This document shows positions 17,678 to 25,155 of a stretch of DNA of 33,415 nt, in pieces. Below the pieces are notes generated by a model. It was not told the origin of the DNA. It was given only the letters and a program-made list of their open reading frames with translations, and did no database searches. Made by a program: the position numbers and the translations under genes. Position 1 is the first letter of the stretch. The number at the start of each line of letters is the position of its first letter. This DNA comes from Nitrobacter sp. 62-13 (GTDB lineage Bacteria > Pseudomonadota > Alphaproteobacteria > Rhizobiales > Xanthobacteraceae): contig NZ_MKRN01000209.1 in assembly GCF_001896955.1 (NCBI RefSeq), positions 1-33,415 on the forward strand. The letters run 5' to 3'.

Positions 17678-18364
17678 ATGATCAAGTTCTATTTCAACGG
17701 CGCGCCGAACCCGAACAAGGTCGCGCTGTTTCTGGAAGAAACCGGCCTGCCCTTCGAGCTTGTGCCGGTCGATACCCGCAAGGGCGACCAGTTCAAGCCG
17801 GAATTCCTGAAGGTGAATCCGAACGGCAAGGTGCCGGCCATCGAGGACGACGGCGTGTTCGTATTCGACAGCAATGCCATCCTTCTTTATCTCGGCGAAA
17901 AGACCGGCAAGTTCATGCCGGCGAACACGCCTGCCAATCGCGCGCAACTGCTGTCGTGGCTGATGTTCATCGCAAGCGGCCTCGGGCCTTATGGCGGCCA
18001 GGCCATCCACTTCAAGGATTACGCGCCGAAGGGCATGGACTACGCGATCAACCGCTATCTGTTCGAGGCGCATCGTCATTACAAGGTTCTCGACGATCAT
18101 CTCGCCAATAACCGCTACATGGTCGGCGACGCCTACACCATCGTCGACATGGCGTTCTGGGGCTGGGCGCGCATGGCGCCTCGCGTGATCGGCGAGAGCG
18201 GCGTCGCCAAATATCCGAACTTCAAGCGGCTGCTCGACGAGGTTTCGGCGCGGCCGGCCGCGACCAGGGCGATCGCGCTGAAAGACAAGTTCACCTTCAA
18301 GACCGAGAACGACGACGAAGCCAAGAGCTTCCTGTACCGCCATATGACCACCAAGGTGGCCTGA
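17678..18364 (+). CDS. Glutathione S-transferase-like protein (YfcG/Ure2-like)
   Basis: A cytosolic thiol-redox enzyme of 228 residues. The N-terminal thioredoxin-fold domain begins MIKFYFNGAPNPNKVALFLEE, continues to NPNGKVPAIEDDG (the cis-Pro loop) and FDSNAILLYLGEKTG (glutathione binding). An all-helical C-terminal domain follows, with the N-capping YMVGDAYTIVDMAFWGW. Asn-Pro-Asn around residues 11-13 in place of a Tyr or Cys is typical of the YfcG/Ure2-like branch, which reduces disulfides with glutathione. ATG 17678 has GGAG about 7 nt upstream. A longer frame to 17591 lacks family sequence. Follows ccrM, with hairpins between them. Confidence 0.92.
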   Translation: MIKFYFNGAPNPNKVALFLEETGLPFELVPVDTRKGDQFKPEFLKVNPNGKVPAIEDDGVFVFDSNAILLYLGEKTGKFMPANTPANRAQLLSWLMFIASGLGPYGGQAIHFKDYAPKGMDYAINRYLFEAHRHYKVLDDHLANNRYMVGDAYTIVDMAFWGWARMAPRVIGESGVAKYPNFKRLLDEVSARPAATRAIALKDKFTFKTENDDEAKSFLYRHMTTKVA

Positions 18365-18386
18365 TCGTTTTTCATCTCTGGTGACG

Positions 18387-18417
18387 AGGCCTTTCGGCTC
18401 ACGCCGGAGGGCCTTTT
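18387..18417 (+). terminator. Intrinsic terminator after the GST gene
   Basis: A 12-bp stem (18387-18398 with 18403-18414, two G-T wobbles) closes a TCAC tetraloop and runs directly into TTTT (18414-18417). It lies 22 nt after the stop codon. It insulates the GST gene from the convergent mutY. Confidence 0.75.
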
Positions 18418-18463
18418 GCTTGCGCGGGGACGATCGTTCTTGCCTCGCTCTATCACAACAGTG

Positions 18464-19567
18464 CTAGATTTTTTCGTCCAACCCGTGCGCGATGACCTTG
18501 CGCATCAGGTTCGGCAAGGCTTCATCCTTCAGCGTTGCGATCGGCGTCCAGCGCATGCCCTCGGGCGCGCGCGTGCGCGCGGCGGCGGTCGCGGTATAGA
18601 CTGCCAGTTCCAACGGAAAATGCGTGAAGACATGCATGACCGTGCCGGTCTTGCGCCGCCAGCGCGCGCCGCCGATTGACGGCGCCTGCTTCCGCGCGTC
18701 CGCATCCTCCTGCGCGGCGAGCCAGTCCGATGTCGGCACTTCCGTCATGCCGCCGAGCAAGCCTTTCGCCGGCCGCGTGCGGACCAGCAATTCATCGCCG
18801 CGCCTCACCACGAAAGCCGCACCGCGCCGCAACTCGCCCGCCTTCTTCTTCGCCTTGCGCGGAAACGTCTCCTGATCGCCGCGCAGCCGGGCCGCGCATT
18901 CATCGCTGAACGGGCACAGCGCACAGGCCGGCTTCTTCGGCGTGCAGACGGTAGCGCCGAGATCCATCAGCGCCTGCGCGGAATCGCCTGACCGCGAGGA
19001 TCCGAGCAGCGTCGCCGCAAGCTCCCGGATGCGCGGCTTCGCCTTCGGCAGCGGCTCCTCCATCGCGAACAGTCGCGACACCACGCGTTCGATGTTGCCG
19101 TCGACCGGCATGATGCGGCGGCCGAACGCGATCGCGGCAATCGCCGCCGCCGTGTAGGGGCCGATTCCCGGCAGCACGCGCAAGCCTTCCTCTGTATCGG
19201 GGAACGAGCCGCCGTGATCGCGCCGCACCGCCACGGCGCAGGCATGGAGATTGCGCGCGCGCGAGTAATAGCCGAGCCCCGCCCACATCCGTAAGACATC
19301 GTCGAGCGACGCGTTCGCCATCGCATCAATGTCCGGCCATCGCGCCAGGAACTTTTCGAAATACGGGCCAACCGCCTTCACCGTGGTCTGCTGCAGCATG
19401 ATCTCCGACAGCCAGACCCGATAAGGGTCTGCGGCCTCGCCCGGCAGCGCACGCCATGGCAGGCGGCGGCGGTTCCGGTCGTACCAGGCAAGCAGCAACA
19501 CCGGGCGGTTGCCGTCTCCGTCTCGCATCTTGTGCGCGTTTCGTATCGCCGTTGCCGCCCGTGCCAT
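18464..19567 (-). CDS. mutY: A/G-specific adenine DNA glycosylase
   Basis: It excises adenine mispaired with 8-oxoguanine. The 367 residues from ATG 19567 contain catalytic Glu55 in SEIMLQQTTV, the helix-hairpin-helix LPGIGPYTA at 132-140, catalytic Asp156 in PVDGN, and the 4Fe-4S loop with Cys208, Cys215, Cys218 and Cys224 (C-x6-C-x2-C-x5-C). A C-terminal NUDIX-like domain (GLLGGMTEVPTSDW, then HVFTHFPLEL) recognises 8-oxoG. All key residues are present. An internal ATG at 19528 is the alternative start. Divergent from the DUF721 gene, a conserved neighbourhood in Rhizobiales. Confidence 0.96.
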   Translation of the reverse strand: MARAATAIRNAHKMRDGDGNRPVLLLAWYDRNRRRLPWRALPGEAADPYRVWLSEIMLQQTTVKAVGPYFEKFLARWPDIDAMANASLDDVLRMWAGLGYYSRARNLHACAVAVRRDHGGSFPDTEEGLRVLPGIGPYTAAAIAAIAFGRRIMPVDGNIERVVSRLFAMEEPLPKAKPRIRELAATLLGSSRSGDSAQALMDLGATVCTPKKPACALCPFSDECAARLRGDQETFPRKAKKKAGELRRGAAFVVRRGDELLVRTRPAKGLLGGMTEVPTSDWLAAQEDADARKQAPSIGGARWRRKTGTVMHVFTHFPLELAVYTATAAARTRAPEGMRWTPIATLKDEALPNLMRKVIAHGLDEKI

Positions 19568-19603
19568 CGCGCCATTCTCGTCGATGGAAATCAAGTTCTC
19601 CAC

Positions 19604-19680
19604 GTCATGCGCGGCCTCGTGCCGGGCATCCACGTCTTTTTCACGTCTTTTTTCGCGAGTTGCCGCAAAAGACGTGGATG
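19604..19680. repeat. Dispersed intergenic palindrome, family A, copy 2 (degraded right arm)
   Basis: The left arm, 19604-19638, closely matches the 35-nt arm of the other family A copies. Of the right arm only AAGACGTGGATG (19669-19680) remains before unrelated sequence. It sits in the divergent promoter gap between mutY and the DUF721 gene, unlike most copies, which follow genes. Confidence 0.65.
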
Positions 19681-19753
19681 GCAGCATAACGTCGAGCGCG
19701 CCCCAAACGTCAATCGTGTCCCAAACGAGATAGCGACATGCTATAAAGCGCGG

Positions 19754-20233
19754 ATGTCCAAGCCCGGTCCGATTTCGGCCAAGCCGTTGTCCGCGCTGCT
19801 CGGCGATGTCTTCTCCGACGCTTATGCGCGGCAGGGATTTGCAACGCGCGAACTGGTGACGCGCTGGGCGGAGATCGCCGGACCCGAGATTGCCGTGCAT
19901 TCCGAACCGATGAAAATCCAGTGGCCTCGCCCCGTCGAAGGACAGCCCGAGCGACCGGCGACGCTTGTGCTGCGGGTCGAAGGCCCGGCGGCGCTGGAAA
20001 TCCAGCACGCCTCCGACGTCATCCTGCAACGGGTGAATCGCTTCCTCGGCTGGAACGCGGTCGGCCGGCTCGCCTTGCGGCAGGCGCCGCTGTCGCGCAA
20101 GACCCGGCGAAAGGCCGCCCGACCGCCGGACGAGGCGGAGGTCGCCAGTGTCGCCGGGACGCTGTCATCGATCGAAGACGACGGTCTGCGCGCGGCGCTG
20201 GCGCGGCTCGGCGCCTCGATCAAGCGAAATTGA
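19754..20233 (+). CDS. DUF721 (DciA-related) protein
   Basis: A small (159 aa) basic protein with the DUF721 core: PLSALLGDVFSDAYARQGFATRELVTRWAEIAGPEIA at the N terminus, then LVLRVEGPAALEIQHASDVILQRVNRFLGWNAVGRL. DciA, the characterised member of this family, binds the replicative helicase DnaB and helps load it. Alphaproteobacterial versions like this lie next to mutY, but their function is less tested. The C terminus (KTRRKAARPPDEAEVASV) is a charged linker. Start at ATG 19754. A helicase-loading role is an inference from the family. Confidence 0.85.
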   Translation: MSKPGPISAKPLSALLGDVFSDAYARQGFATRELVTRWAEIAGPEIAVHSEPMKIQWPRPVEGQPERPATLVLRVEGPAALEIQHASDVILQRVNRFLGWNAVGRLALRQAPLSRKTRRKAARPPDEAEVASVAGTLSSIEDDGLRAALARLGASIKRN

Positions 20234-20289
20234 CGCGACCATGGATCAGGCTTCCGACAGCGCGCCATTGCCACAATTGTCGTTTCAAG

Positions 20290-20365
20290 CTAGTGGTCCG
20301 ATTCAAACATTCGCGTTCCGTTTCAGCAAGCACCTTTGCGAATGTTTGAATCTAAGGACCACTAG
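20290..20365. repeat. CTAG-bounded palindromic element 1
   Basis: The left arm, 20290-20314, and right arm, 20338-20365, are perfect reverse complements except for three unpaired bases (TAA on the plus strand) in the right arm. The arms begin CTAGTGGTCC and end ATTCGC, around a 23-nt loop. Both ends are CTAG. It is 13 nt from a second element of the same design. Confidence 0.8.
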
Positions 20366-20378
20366 CAGCCATAGATTA

Positions 20379-20457
20379 CTAGTGGAGTATAGGATTTGAC
20401 ATTCGCTTCACGCATTCGCGGCGAGGTCGGCAGCGAATGTCAAATCCACTCCACTAG
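20379..20457. repeat. CTAG-bounded palindromic element 2
   Basis: CTAGTGGAGT plus a 16-nt block ending in ATTCGCT (left arm, to 20407, with an extra ATA bulge at 20389-20391) is the reverse complement of 20432-20457. Same architecture as element 1 (10-bp end block, 3-nt bulge, 15-16-bp inner block) but different inner sequence. It ends 50 nt before the dsbA-like start. Confidence 0.8.
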
Positions 20458-20494
20458 CGAACAAATGTCTTTGCAGGCGCGCTTGCGCCGTTTC

Positions 20495-20499
20495 GGGAG
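20495..20499 (+). promoter_or_regulatory. Ribosome binding site deciding a TTG start
   Basis: GGGAG is 7 nt before TTG 20507, and the residues after it (IITRRAFTAALSL) form a complete Tat-like signal. This favours TTG over ATG 20465. Confidence 0.55.
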
Positions 20500-20506
20500 C
20501 AAACCG

Positions 20507-21169
20507 TTGATCATCACGCGCCGCGCCTTCACCGCCGCTCTCTCGCTGGGCGGACTCGCCGCCTTCGCAGGTCTCTCGCCCTGGCGCCTGATCGGCGAGG
20601 CCATGGCCCAGAGCGCCACCGCCGCCGACGTCGCCAAGCCGGTCTCGCTGCCGGACATGGCGCTCGGCCCCAAGACCGCCGCCGTCACCATCACCGAATA
20701 TGCCTCGATGACCTGCCCGCACTGCGCGCGCTTTGCGGAAAACGTCTTCCCGAAGATCAAGACGGAATACATCGACACCAACAAGGTCCGCTACGTGTTC
20801 CGCGAATTCCCCCTCGACATCAAGGCGGCGGCCGGCTCGATGCTGGCCCGCTGCATCGCCAAGGACGACGCGGGAAAATACTTCGCCGTCATCGACACGC
20901 TGTTCAAGTCGCAGGATGTATGGACCGGATCGAAGACCACGGAATCGCTCAAGCAGATCGGCAAGCAGGCCGGCCTGAGCGGTCAGGAGGTCGAAACCTG
21001 CCTCAAGGATCAGGCCCTGCTCGACAAGATCGCGGCCGACCAGAAGTACGCCAACGAGGTCTTGAAGGTGAATTCGACGCCGACGTTCTTCATCAATGGC
21101 GACATGGTGAAGGGCGAGACCTCGTTCGAGGAATTCAAGAAGAAGATCGACCCGCTGTTGAAGGGCTGA
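20507..21169 (+). CDS. DsbA-family thiol:disulfide protein with Tat-like signal
   Basis: A periplasmic thioredoxin-fold protein of 220 residues from TTG 20507. The signal is twin-arginine-like (ITRRAFTAALSLGG), with probable cleavage near EAMAQSA. The active site is CPHC at 70-73 in YASMTCPHCARFAENVFP, and the cis-Pro loop is NSTPTFFING. The single-domain insertion type resembles DsbA/ScsC-like proteins that form or shuffle disulfides. The TTG has GGGAG 7 nt upstream. An ATG at 20465 (14 codons earlier) has no ribosome binding site and would begin just beyond a palindrome. Lies between the DUF721 gene and smc. Confidence 0.88.
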   Translation: MIITRRAFTAALSLGGLAAFAGLSPWRLIGEAMAQSATAADVAKPVSLPDMALGPKTAAVTITEYASMTCPHCARFAENVFPKIKTEYIDTNKVRYVFREFPLDIKAAAGSMLARCIAKDDAGKYFAVIDTLFKSQDVWTGSKTTESLKQIGKQAGLSGQEVETCLKDQALLDKIAADQKYANEVLKVNSTPTFFINGDMVKGETSFEEFKKKIDPLLKG

Positions 21170-21216
21170 GCTGCGCGGCGCAAGGCGCATTCGGCAGAGC
21201 GCGCACGAGTTCCACC

Positions 21217-21315
21217 TAGAGTTTTTCCGCGTCTGATGGATCAGAAGCGGACTCTGTAATTTGATTCGACGCGTTTTCTTCAGGCGAACGATCCACGTCG
21301 CTCGAAAACGCTCTA
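21217..21315. repeat. Intergenic repeat, family C, long copy
   Basis: The ends TAGAG..TTTTTC and GAAAACGCTCTA are inverted repeats. The inner GACGCGTTTTCTTC block and CTGATGGATCAGAAGC hairpin are shared with repeats I know from Bradyrhizobium-like genomes, and the hairpin matches the short copy at 12069-12108. Confidence 0.65.
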
Positions 21316-21380
21316 ACTGCCGCAAAAGCCTCTGGAAAAGCCTGCTCCCGCGGTTGCCCAGACGCGGCGCTCTCGTCATT

Positions 21381-21402
21381 GTCGAGCCTCGCGAGGCGCG
21401 AC
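21381..21402. promoter_or_regulatory. 22-bp palindrome upstream of smc, possible operator
   Basis: The 12-bp core GCCTCGCGAGGC is perfectly self-complementary and is extended by GTCG..CGAC with one mismatched pair. It lies about 78 bp before the smc start. A dimeric regulator site is plausible, but no motif was recognised. Confidence 0.35.
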
Positions 21403-21479
21403 TCAGGGCTGCCGGCAATACGACATATGGTATTGTAACTGCGGGCTGATTCGCGTTTTGCCAGCACAGCAGAGTGCCC

Positions 21480-24400
21480 ATGAAACTCACGCGCCTTCGC
21501 CTTCACGGATTCAAGTCGTTCGTCGAACCCACCGATTTCGTGATCGAGCCGGGTCTCACCGGCGTGGTCGGACCGAACGGCTGCGGCAAGTCCAACCTGG
21601 TCGAAGCGCTGCGCTGGGCGATGGGCGAGACGTCATACAAGTCGCTGCGCGCCGCCGACATGGACGCGGTGATCTTCGCAGGCTCCGGCAACCGCCCGGC
21701 GCGCAACCACGCTGAAGTGGTGATGACGATCGACAATGCCGATCGCTCCGCGCCTGCGGCCGTCAACGATTCCGAGACGCTGGAGATTTCACGCCGGATC
21801 GAGCGCGAGGCCGGCTCGGTCTATCGCATCAACGGCCGCGACGTTCGCGCCCGCGACGTGCAGATCCTGTTCGCCGACGCCGCCACCGGCGCGCGCTCGC
21901 CGGCGCTGGTCCACCAGGGCAAGATCGGCGAGATCATCCAGGCCAAGCCCGAGCAGCGCCGCCGTGTCCTGGAGGACGCCGCCGGCGTCGCCGGCCTGCA
22001 TGCGCGACGCCACGAGGCTGAATTGCGGCTGAAGGCCGCCGAAACCAATCTCACCCGCGTCGAGGACGTGATCGGCCAGCTCTCCGGCCAGATGGACGGC
22101 CTCAAGAAGCAGGCGCGGCAGGCGATCCGCTATCGCGACGTCGCGGCGAAGGTGCGCAAGGCCGAGGCGATGCTGTTCCACCTGCGCTGGCTGGACGCCC
22201 AGGCGGAGGTGACGGAAGCCGCCAGGGTTCACGATCTGAATGTCCGCGAGCTGGCCGAACGTACCCGCGAGCAAGCCGAAGCCGCCCGCCTCCAGGCGGA
22301 ACGCGCATCCGAATTGCCGTCGCTGCGCGAGGCGGAAGCCCGCGCCGCCGCCGGACTGCAGCGCCTCACCAGTGCGCGCGAGGCGCTCGACCGCGAGGAG
22401 GAGCGCGCGAAGGAGCGCGCCGCCGAGCTCGATCGCCGGCTGACGCAGCTTGCATCCGACATCGAGCGCGAGCAGCGGCAATCCTCCGATGCCGATGACG
22501 CCTTGCGGCGGCTCGACGCCGAGGACGCCGAGTTGAAGGAGGAGATCAAGTCGCGCGTCGAGACCCGCAGCGGCGTCGACGAGCGGGCGGCAGAGGCGGA
22601 AGCGACGCTTGCCGCGACAGAGGCCACGTTCGCGGAATTGACCCGCGCGCTGGCCGACCTCACTGCCCGGCGCAACCAGCTTGAAACGAACGTGCGGACC
22701 CACCGCGACCGTCTCGCGCGCATCGATCAGCAGATCGTGGACGTGCAGCGCGAGACCGAAGCGCTGGCGCGGCAGACCAGCGGTTTCGGCGATCTCGATG
22801 CGCTGAGCGCAGCGATCGAAGGCGCGCAGCAGGCGCTTGCGCAATCGGAAAGTCTGAGCCGCGAGCGCGAGACCGAACATGCCGCAGCGCGAGGGCAGCT
22901 CGACGCCGCCCGCTCCGGCGTCGAAGCGGCGCGCGGACCGTTGCAGGAGGCCGACAAGCGAGCGCAGCGGCTCGAGACCGAAGCCAAGACCATCGCCAAG
23001 ATCCTCAACGGCGAAAGCAAGAACCTGTGGCCGCCGATCATCGACGGCATCAGCGTCGACAAGGGCTACGAGAAGGCGATCGGCGCCGTGCTTGGCGACG
23101 ACCTCGACGCACCGGTGGACCAGTCCGCGCCGATGCGCTGGACCGGTGCGAGCGTGACGGCCGAAGACCCGGCGTTGCCCGAGGGCGTCGAAACTCTTGC
23201 CACCCACGTGCACGCGCCGCCCGAACTGGCGCGGCGTCTGGCCCAGATCGGAGTCGTCGCCAAAGAGCGCGGCGCGGAATTGGTCGCACATCTCAAGACC
23301 GGCCAGCGGCTGGTATCGCTGGAAGGCGACGTCTGGCGCTGGGACGGCTTCGTGACCGCGGCCCACGCCCCGACCGGCGCGGCGCGCCGCCTCGCCGAGC
23401 GCGCGCGTCTTGCCGATATCGAGAGCGAGATCGAGCGCGCGCGCGCGGAAGTGGCCGAGCGGCGGCAGGCGCTGGAGGCGGCCCAGCAGGCGGTCGCCGC
23501 CGCCGGTCAGGCCGTCACCGCAGCCGCCTCGGCCGAGAGCGAGGCGCGCAACGCCTGGCGCACGGCGCAGCGCGAGGCCGACGCCGCGCGCGAACGTCAT
23601 GCCAGCGCCGAGCGCGAGATCAACCGCCACGCGGCGCGCCGCTCCGCGCTGGCCGAAGCCCACAACCGCCTGACCAGCGACCGCACGGAAGTCGCCGCCG
23701 CCCATGAAGCCGCGACCGCCGCGCTTGGCGAGTTGCCGCCGAGCCTCGACACCGAAACGAAGCTCGGCGAGGTGCGGACCGAGATCGATGGCCATCGCCG
23801 GCTTGCGGCGCAGGTGCGCGCGGAAGCGCAGGCGCTGGCGCGCGAAGCCGAGCTTGCGGACCGCCGCCTGCAGGCGATATCGGCCGAACGTAACGAATGG
23901 CAGACCCGCAAGCAGAGTGCGGCCTCGCAGATCGCGACCATCGAAGCGCGCGTCACCGAGGTGAAGGCGGAGCACGCCGAGCTCGACAACGCGCCGGCGC
24001 TGTTCGCGGAAAAGCGCAGCGCCGTCATCAGCGAGATCGAGCACGCCGAGAAGGATCGGCGCGACGCAGCCGATGCGCTCGCCGCCGCCGAAACCGCGAT
24101 GGCGGAAACCGATCGCGCCGCGAGAATCTCGCTGGAGGCGCTGTCGAGCGCGCGCGAAGCCGCCGCCCGCGCCGAGGAACGCATGGACGGCAGCAAGCGT
24201 CGTCTGGAGGATACCGAACGGGAAATCCGCGACATGCTCGAGGTCGAGCCCGGCGCGGTGGCGTCGCTGGCCGAGGTGCAGGACGGCGTCGACCTGCCGC
24301 CGCTGCCGGAGATCGAGGCGGAGCTGGAAAAGCTGCGCCGCGACCGCGATCGCCTCGGCGCCGTCAACCTGCGCGCCGAGGAGGAGCTGCGCGAGGTCGA

Positions 24401-24986
24401 AACCCAGCACACCTCGCTCGCCACCGAGCGCGACGACCTCGTCGAAGCGATCAAGAAGCTGCGCACCGGCATCCAGAGCCTCAACCGCGAGGCGCGCGAG
24501 CGGCTTCTGACCTCGTTCGAAACCGTCAACACCCATTTCAAGCGGCTGTTCACCGAGCTGTTCGGCGGCGGCGAGGCGGCGCTTCACCTGATCGAGAGCG
24601 ACGATCCGCTGGAAGCCGGCCTTGAGATCATCGCCAAGCCGCCGGGCAAGAAACCGCAGACGCTGTCGCTGCTCTCGGGCGGCGAACAGGCACTGACGGC
24701 GCTGGCGCTGATCTTCGCGGTGTTCCTCACCAACCCCTCGCCGATCTGCGTGCTGGACGAAGTCGACGCACCGCTCGACGACCACAACGTCGAACGCTTC
24801 TGCAACCTCCTGCACGAGATGACATCGTCCACCGAGACGCGCTTCATCATCATCACGCACAATCCGATCACCATGGCGCGGATGAACCGGCTGTTCGGCG
24901 TGACCATGGCCGAGCGCGGCGTCTCGCAACTGGTGTCGGTCGACCTTGAAAACGCGGTGAAGATTCTCGACCAGAACGTGGCGTGA
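21480..24986 (+). CDS. smc: Chromosome segregation SMC ATPase
   Basis: The 1168-residue condensin-like ATPase organises and segregates the chromosome together with ScpA/ScpB. The N-terminal head has Walker A GPNGCGKSN at 31-39. Long Glu/Arg/Ala-rich coiled coils follow (roughly residues 165-500 and 650-1000) on either side of a hinge beginning near ILNGESKNLWPPIIDGI. The C-terminal head has signature LSLLSGGEQALTALAL, Walker B ICVLDEVDAPLDD and a final ITHNPITMARMNRLFGVT. Length and all motifs are intact. ATG 21480 is preferred to GTG 21474 because the family begins MKxTKLRLxGFKSF. scpA/scpB are not in the window. Confidence 0.97.
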   Translation: MKLTRLRLHGFKSFVEPTDFVIEPGLTGVVGPNGCGKSNLVEALRWAMGETSYKSLRAADMDAVIFAGSGNRPARNHAEVVMTIDNADRSAPAAVNDSETLEISRRIEREAGSVYRINGRDVRARDVQILFADAATGARSPALVHQGKIGEIIQAKPEQRRRVLEDAAGVAGLHARRHEAELRLKAAETNLTRVEDVIGQLSGQMDGLKKQARQAIRYRDVAAKVRKAEAMLFHLRWLDAQAEVTEAARVHDLNVRELAERTREQAEAARLQAERASELPSLREAEARAAAGLQRLTSAREALDREEERAKERAAELDRRLTQLASDIEREQRQSSDADDALRRLDAEDAELKEEIKSRVETRSGVDERAAEAEATLAATEATFAELTRALADLTARRNQLETNVRTHRDRLARIDQQIVDVQRETEALARQTSGFGDLDALSAAIEGAQQALAQSESLSRERETEHAAARGQLDAARSGVEAARGPLQEADKRAQRLETEAKTIAKILNGESKNLWPPIIDGISVDKGYEKAIGAVLGDDLDAPVDQSAPMRWTGASVTAEDPALPEGVETLATHVHAPPELARRLAQIGVVAKERGAELVAHLKTGQRLVSLEGDVWRWDGFVTAAHAPTGAARRLAERARLADIESEIERARAEVAERRQALEAAQQAVAAAGQAVTAAASAESEARNAWRTAQREADAARERHASAEREINRHAARRSALAEAHNRLTSDRTEVAAAHEAATAALGELPPSLDTETKLGEVRTEIDGHRRLAAQVRAEAQALAREAELADRRLQAISAERNEWQTRKQSAASQIATIEARVTEVKAEHAELDNAPALFAEKRSAVISEIEHAEKDRRDAADALAAAETAMAETDRAARISLEALSSAREAAARAEERMDGSKRRLEDTEREIRDMLEVEPGAVASLAEVQDGVDLPPLPEIEAELEKLRRDRDRLGAVNLRAEEELREVETQHTSLATERDDLVEAIKKLRTGIQSLNREARERLLTSFETVNTHFKRLFTELFGGGEAALHLIESDDPLEAGLEIIAKPPGKKPQTLSLLSGGEQALTALALIFAVFLTNPSPICVLDEVDAPLDDHNVERFCNLLHEMTSSTETRFIIITHNPITMARMNRLFGVTMAERGVSQLVSVDLENAVKILDQNVA

Positions 24987-25025
24987 CGTCAGATTCTCCA
25001 CGCACAGACGCGCAGTTATTTTCTC

Positions 25026-25121
25026 GTCATGGCCGGGCTTGTCCCGGCCATCCACGTCTTGACTTGTGGCCATCACCCTTGAAATGAAGACGTGGATGCC
25101 CGGCACAAGGCCGGGCATGAC
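25026..25121. repeat. Dispersed intergenic palindrome, family A, copy 3 (best copy)
   Basis: The arms 25026-25060 and 25087-25121 (35 nt each) are intact. The left arm carries GGCCGGGC..CCCGGCC and the right arm, read on the opposite strand, CCCGGCC..GCCGGGC. A 26-nt loop lies between them. Placed directly after smc, where it could stabilise or end the transcript. Confidence 0.8.
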
Positions 25122-25155
25122 GTGTTTATTTTATCGCATCCGGCATCCACCCAAC

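Larger units (their letters stand above)
21170..21479. other. 310-nt intergenic region before smc
   Basis: No gene is visible. It contains the long family C repeat (21217-21315), a 22-bp near-perfect palindrome (21381-21402), a small CAATAC/GTATTG inverted repeat (21416-21435) and GANTC sites at 21400-21404 and 21448-21452. The right half presumably carries the smc promoter. Confidence 0.6.

Noticed and set aside
21789-25118. A 1109-codon minus-strand open frame opposite smc
   Set aside because: It is a shadow frame of a real, well-conserved gene on the plus strand. Its Arg/Gly/Leu composition is typical of antisense GC-rich DNA.
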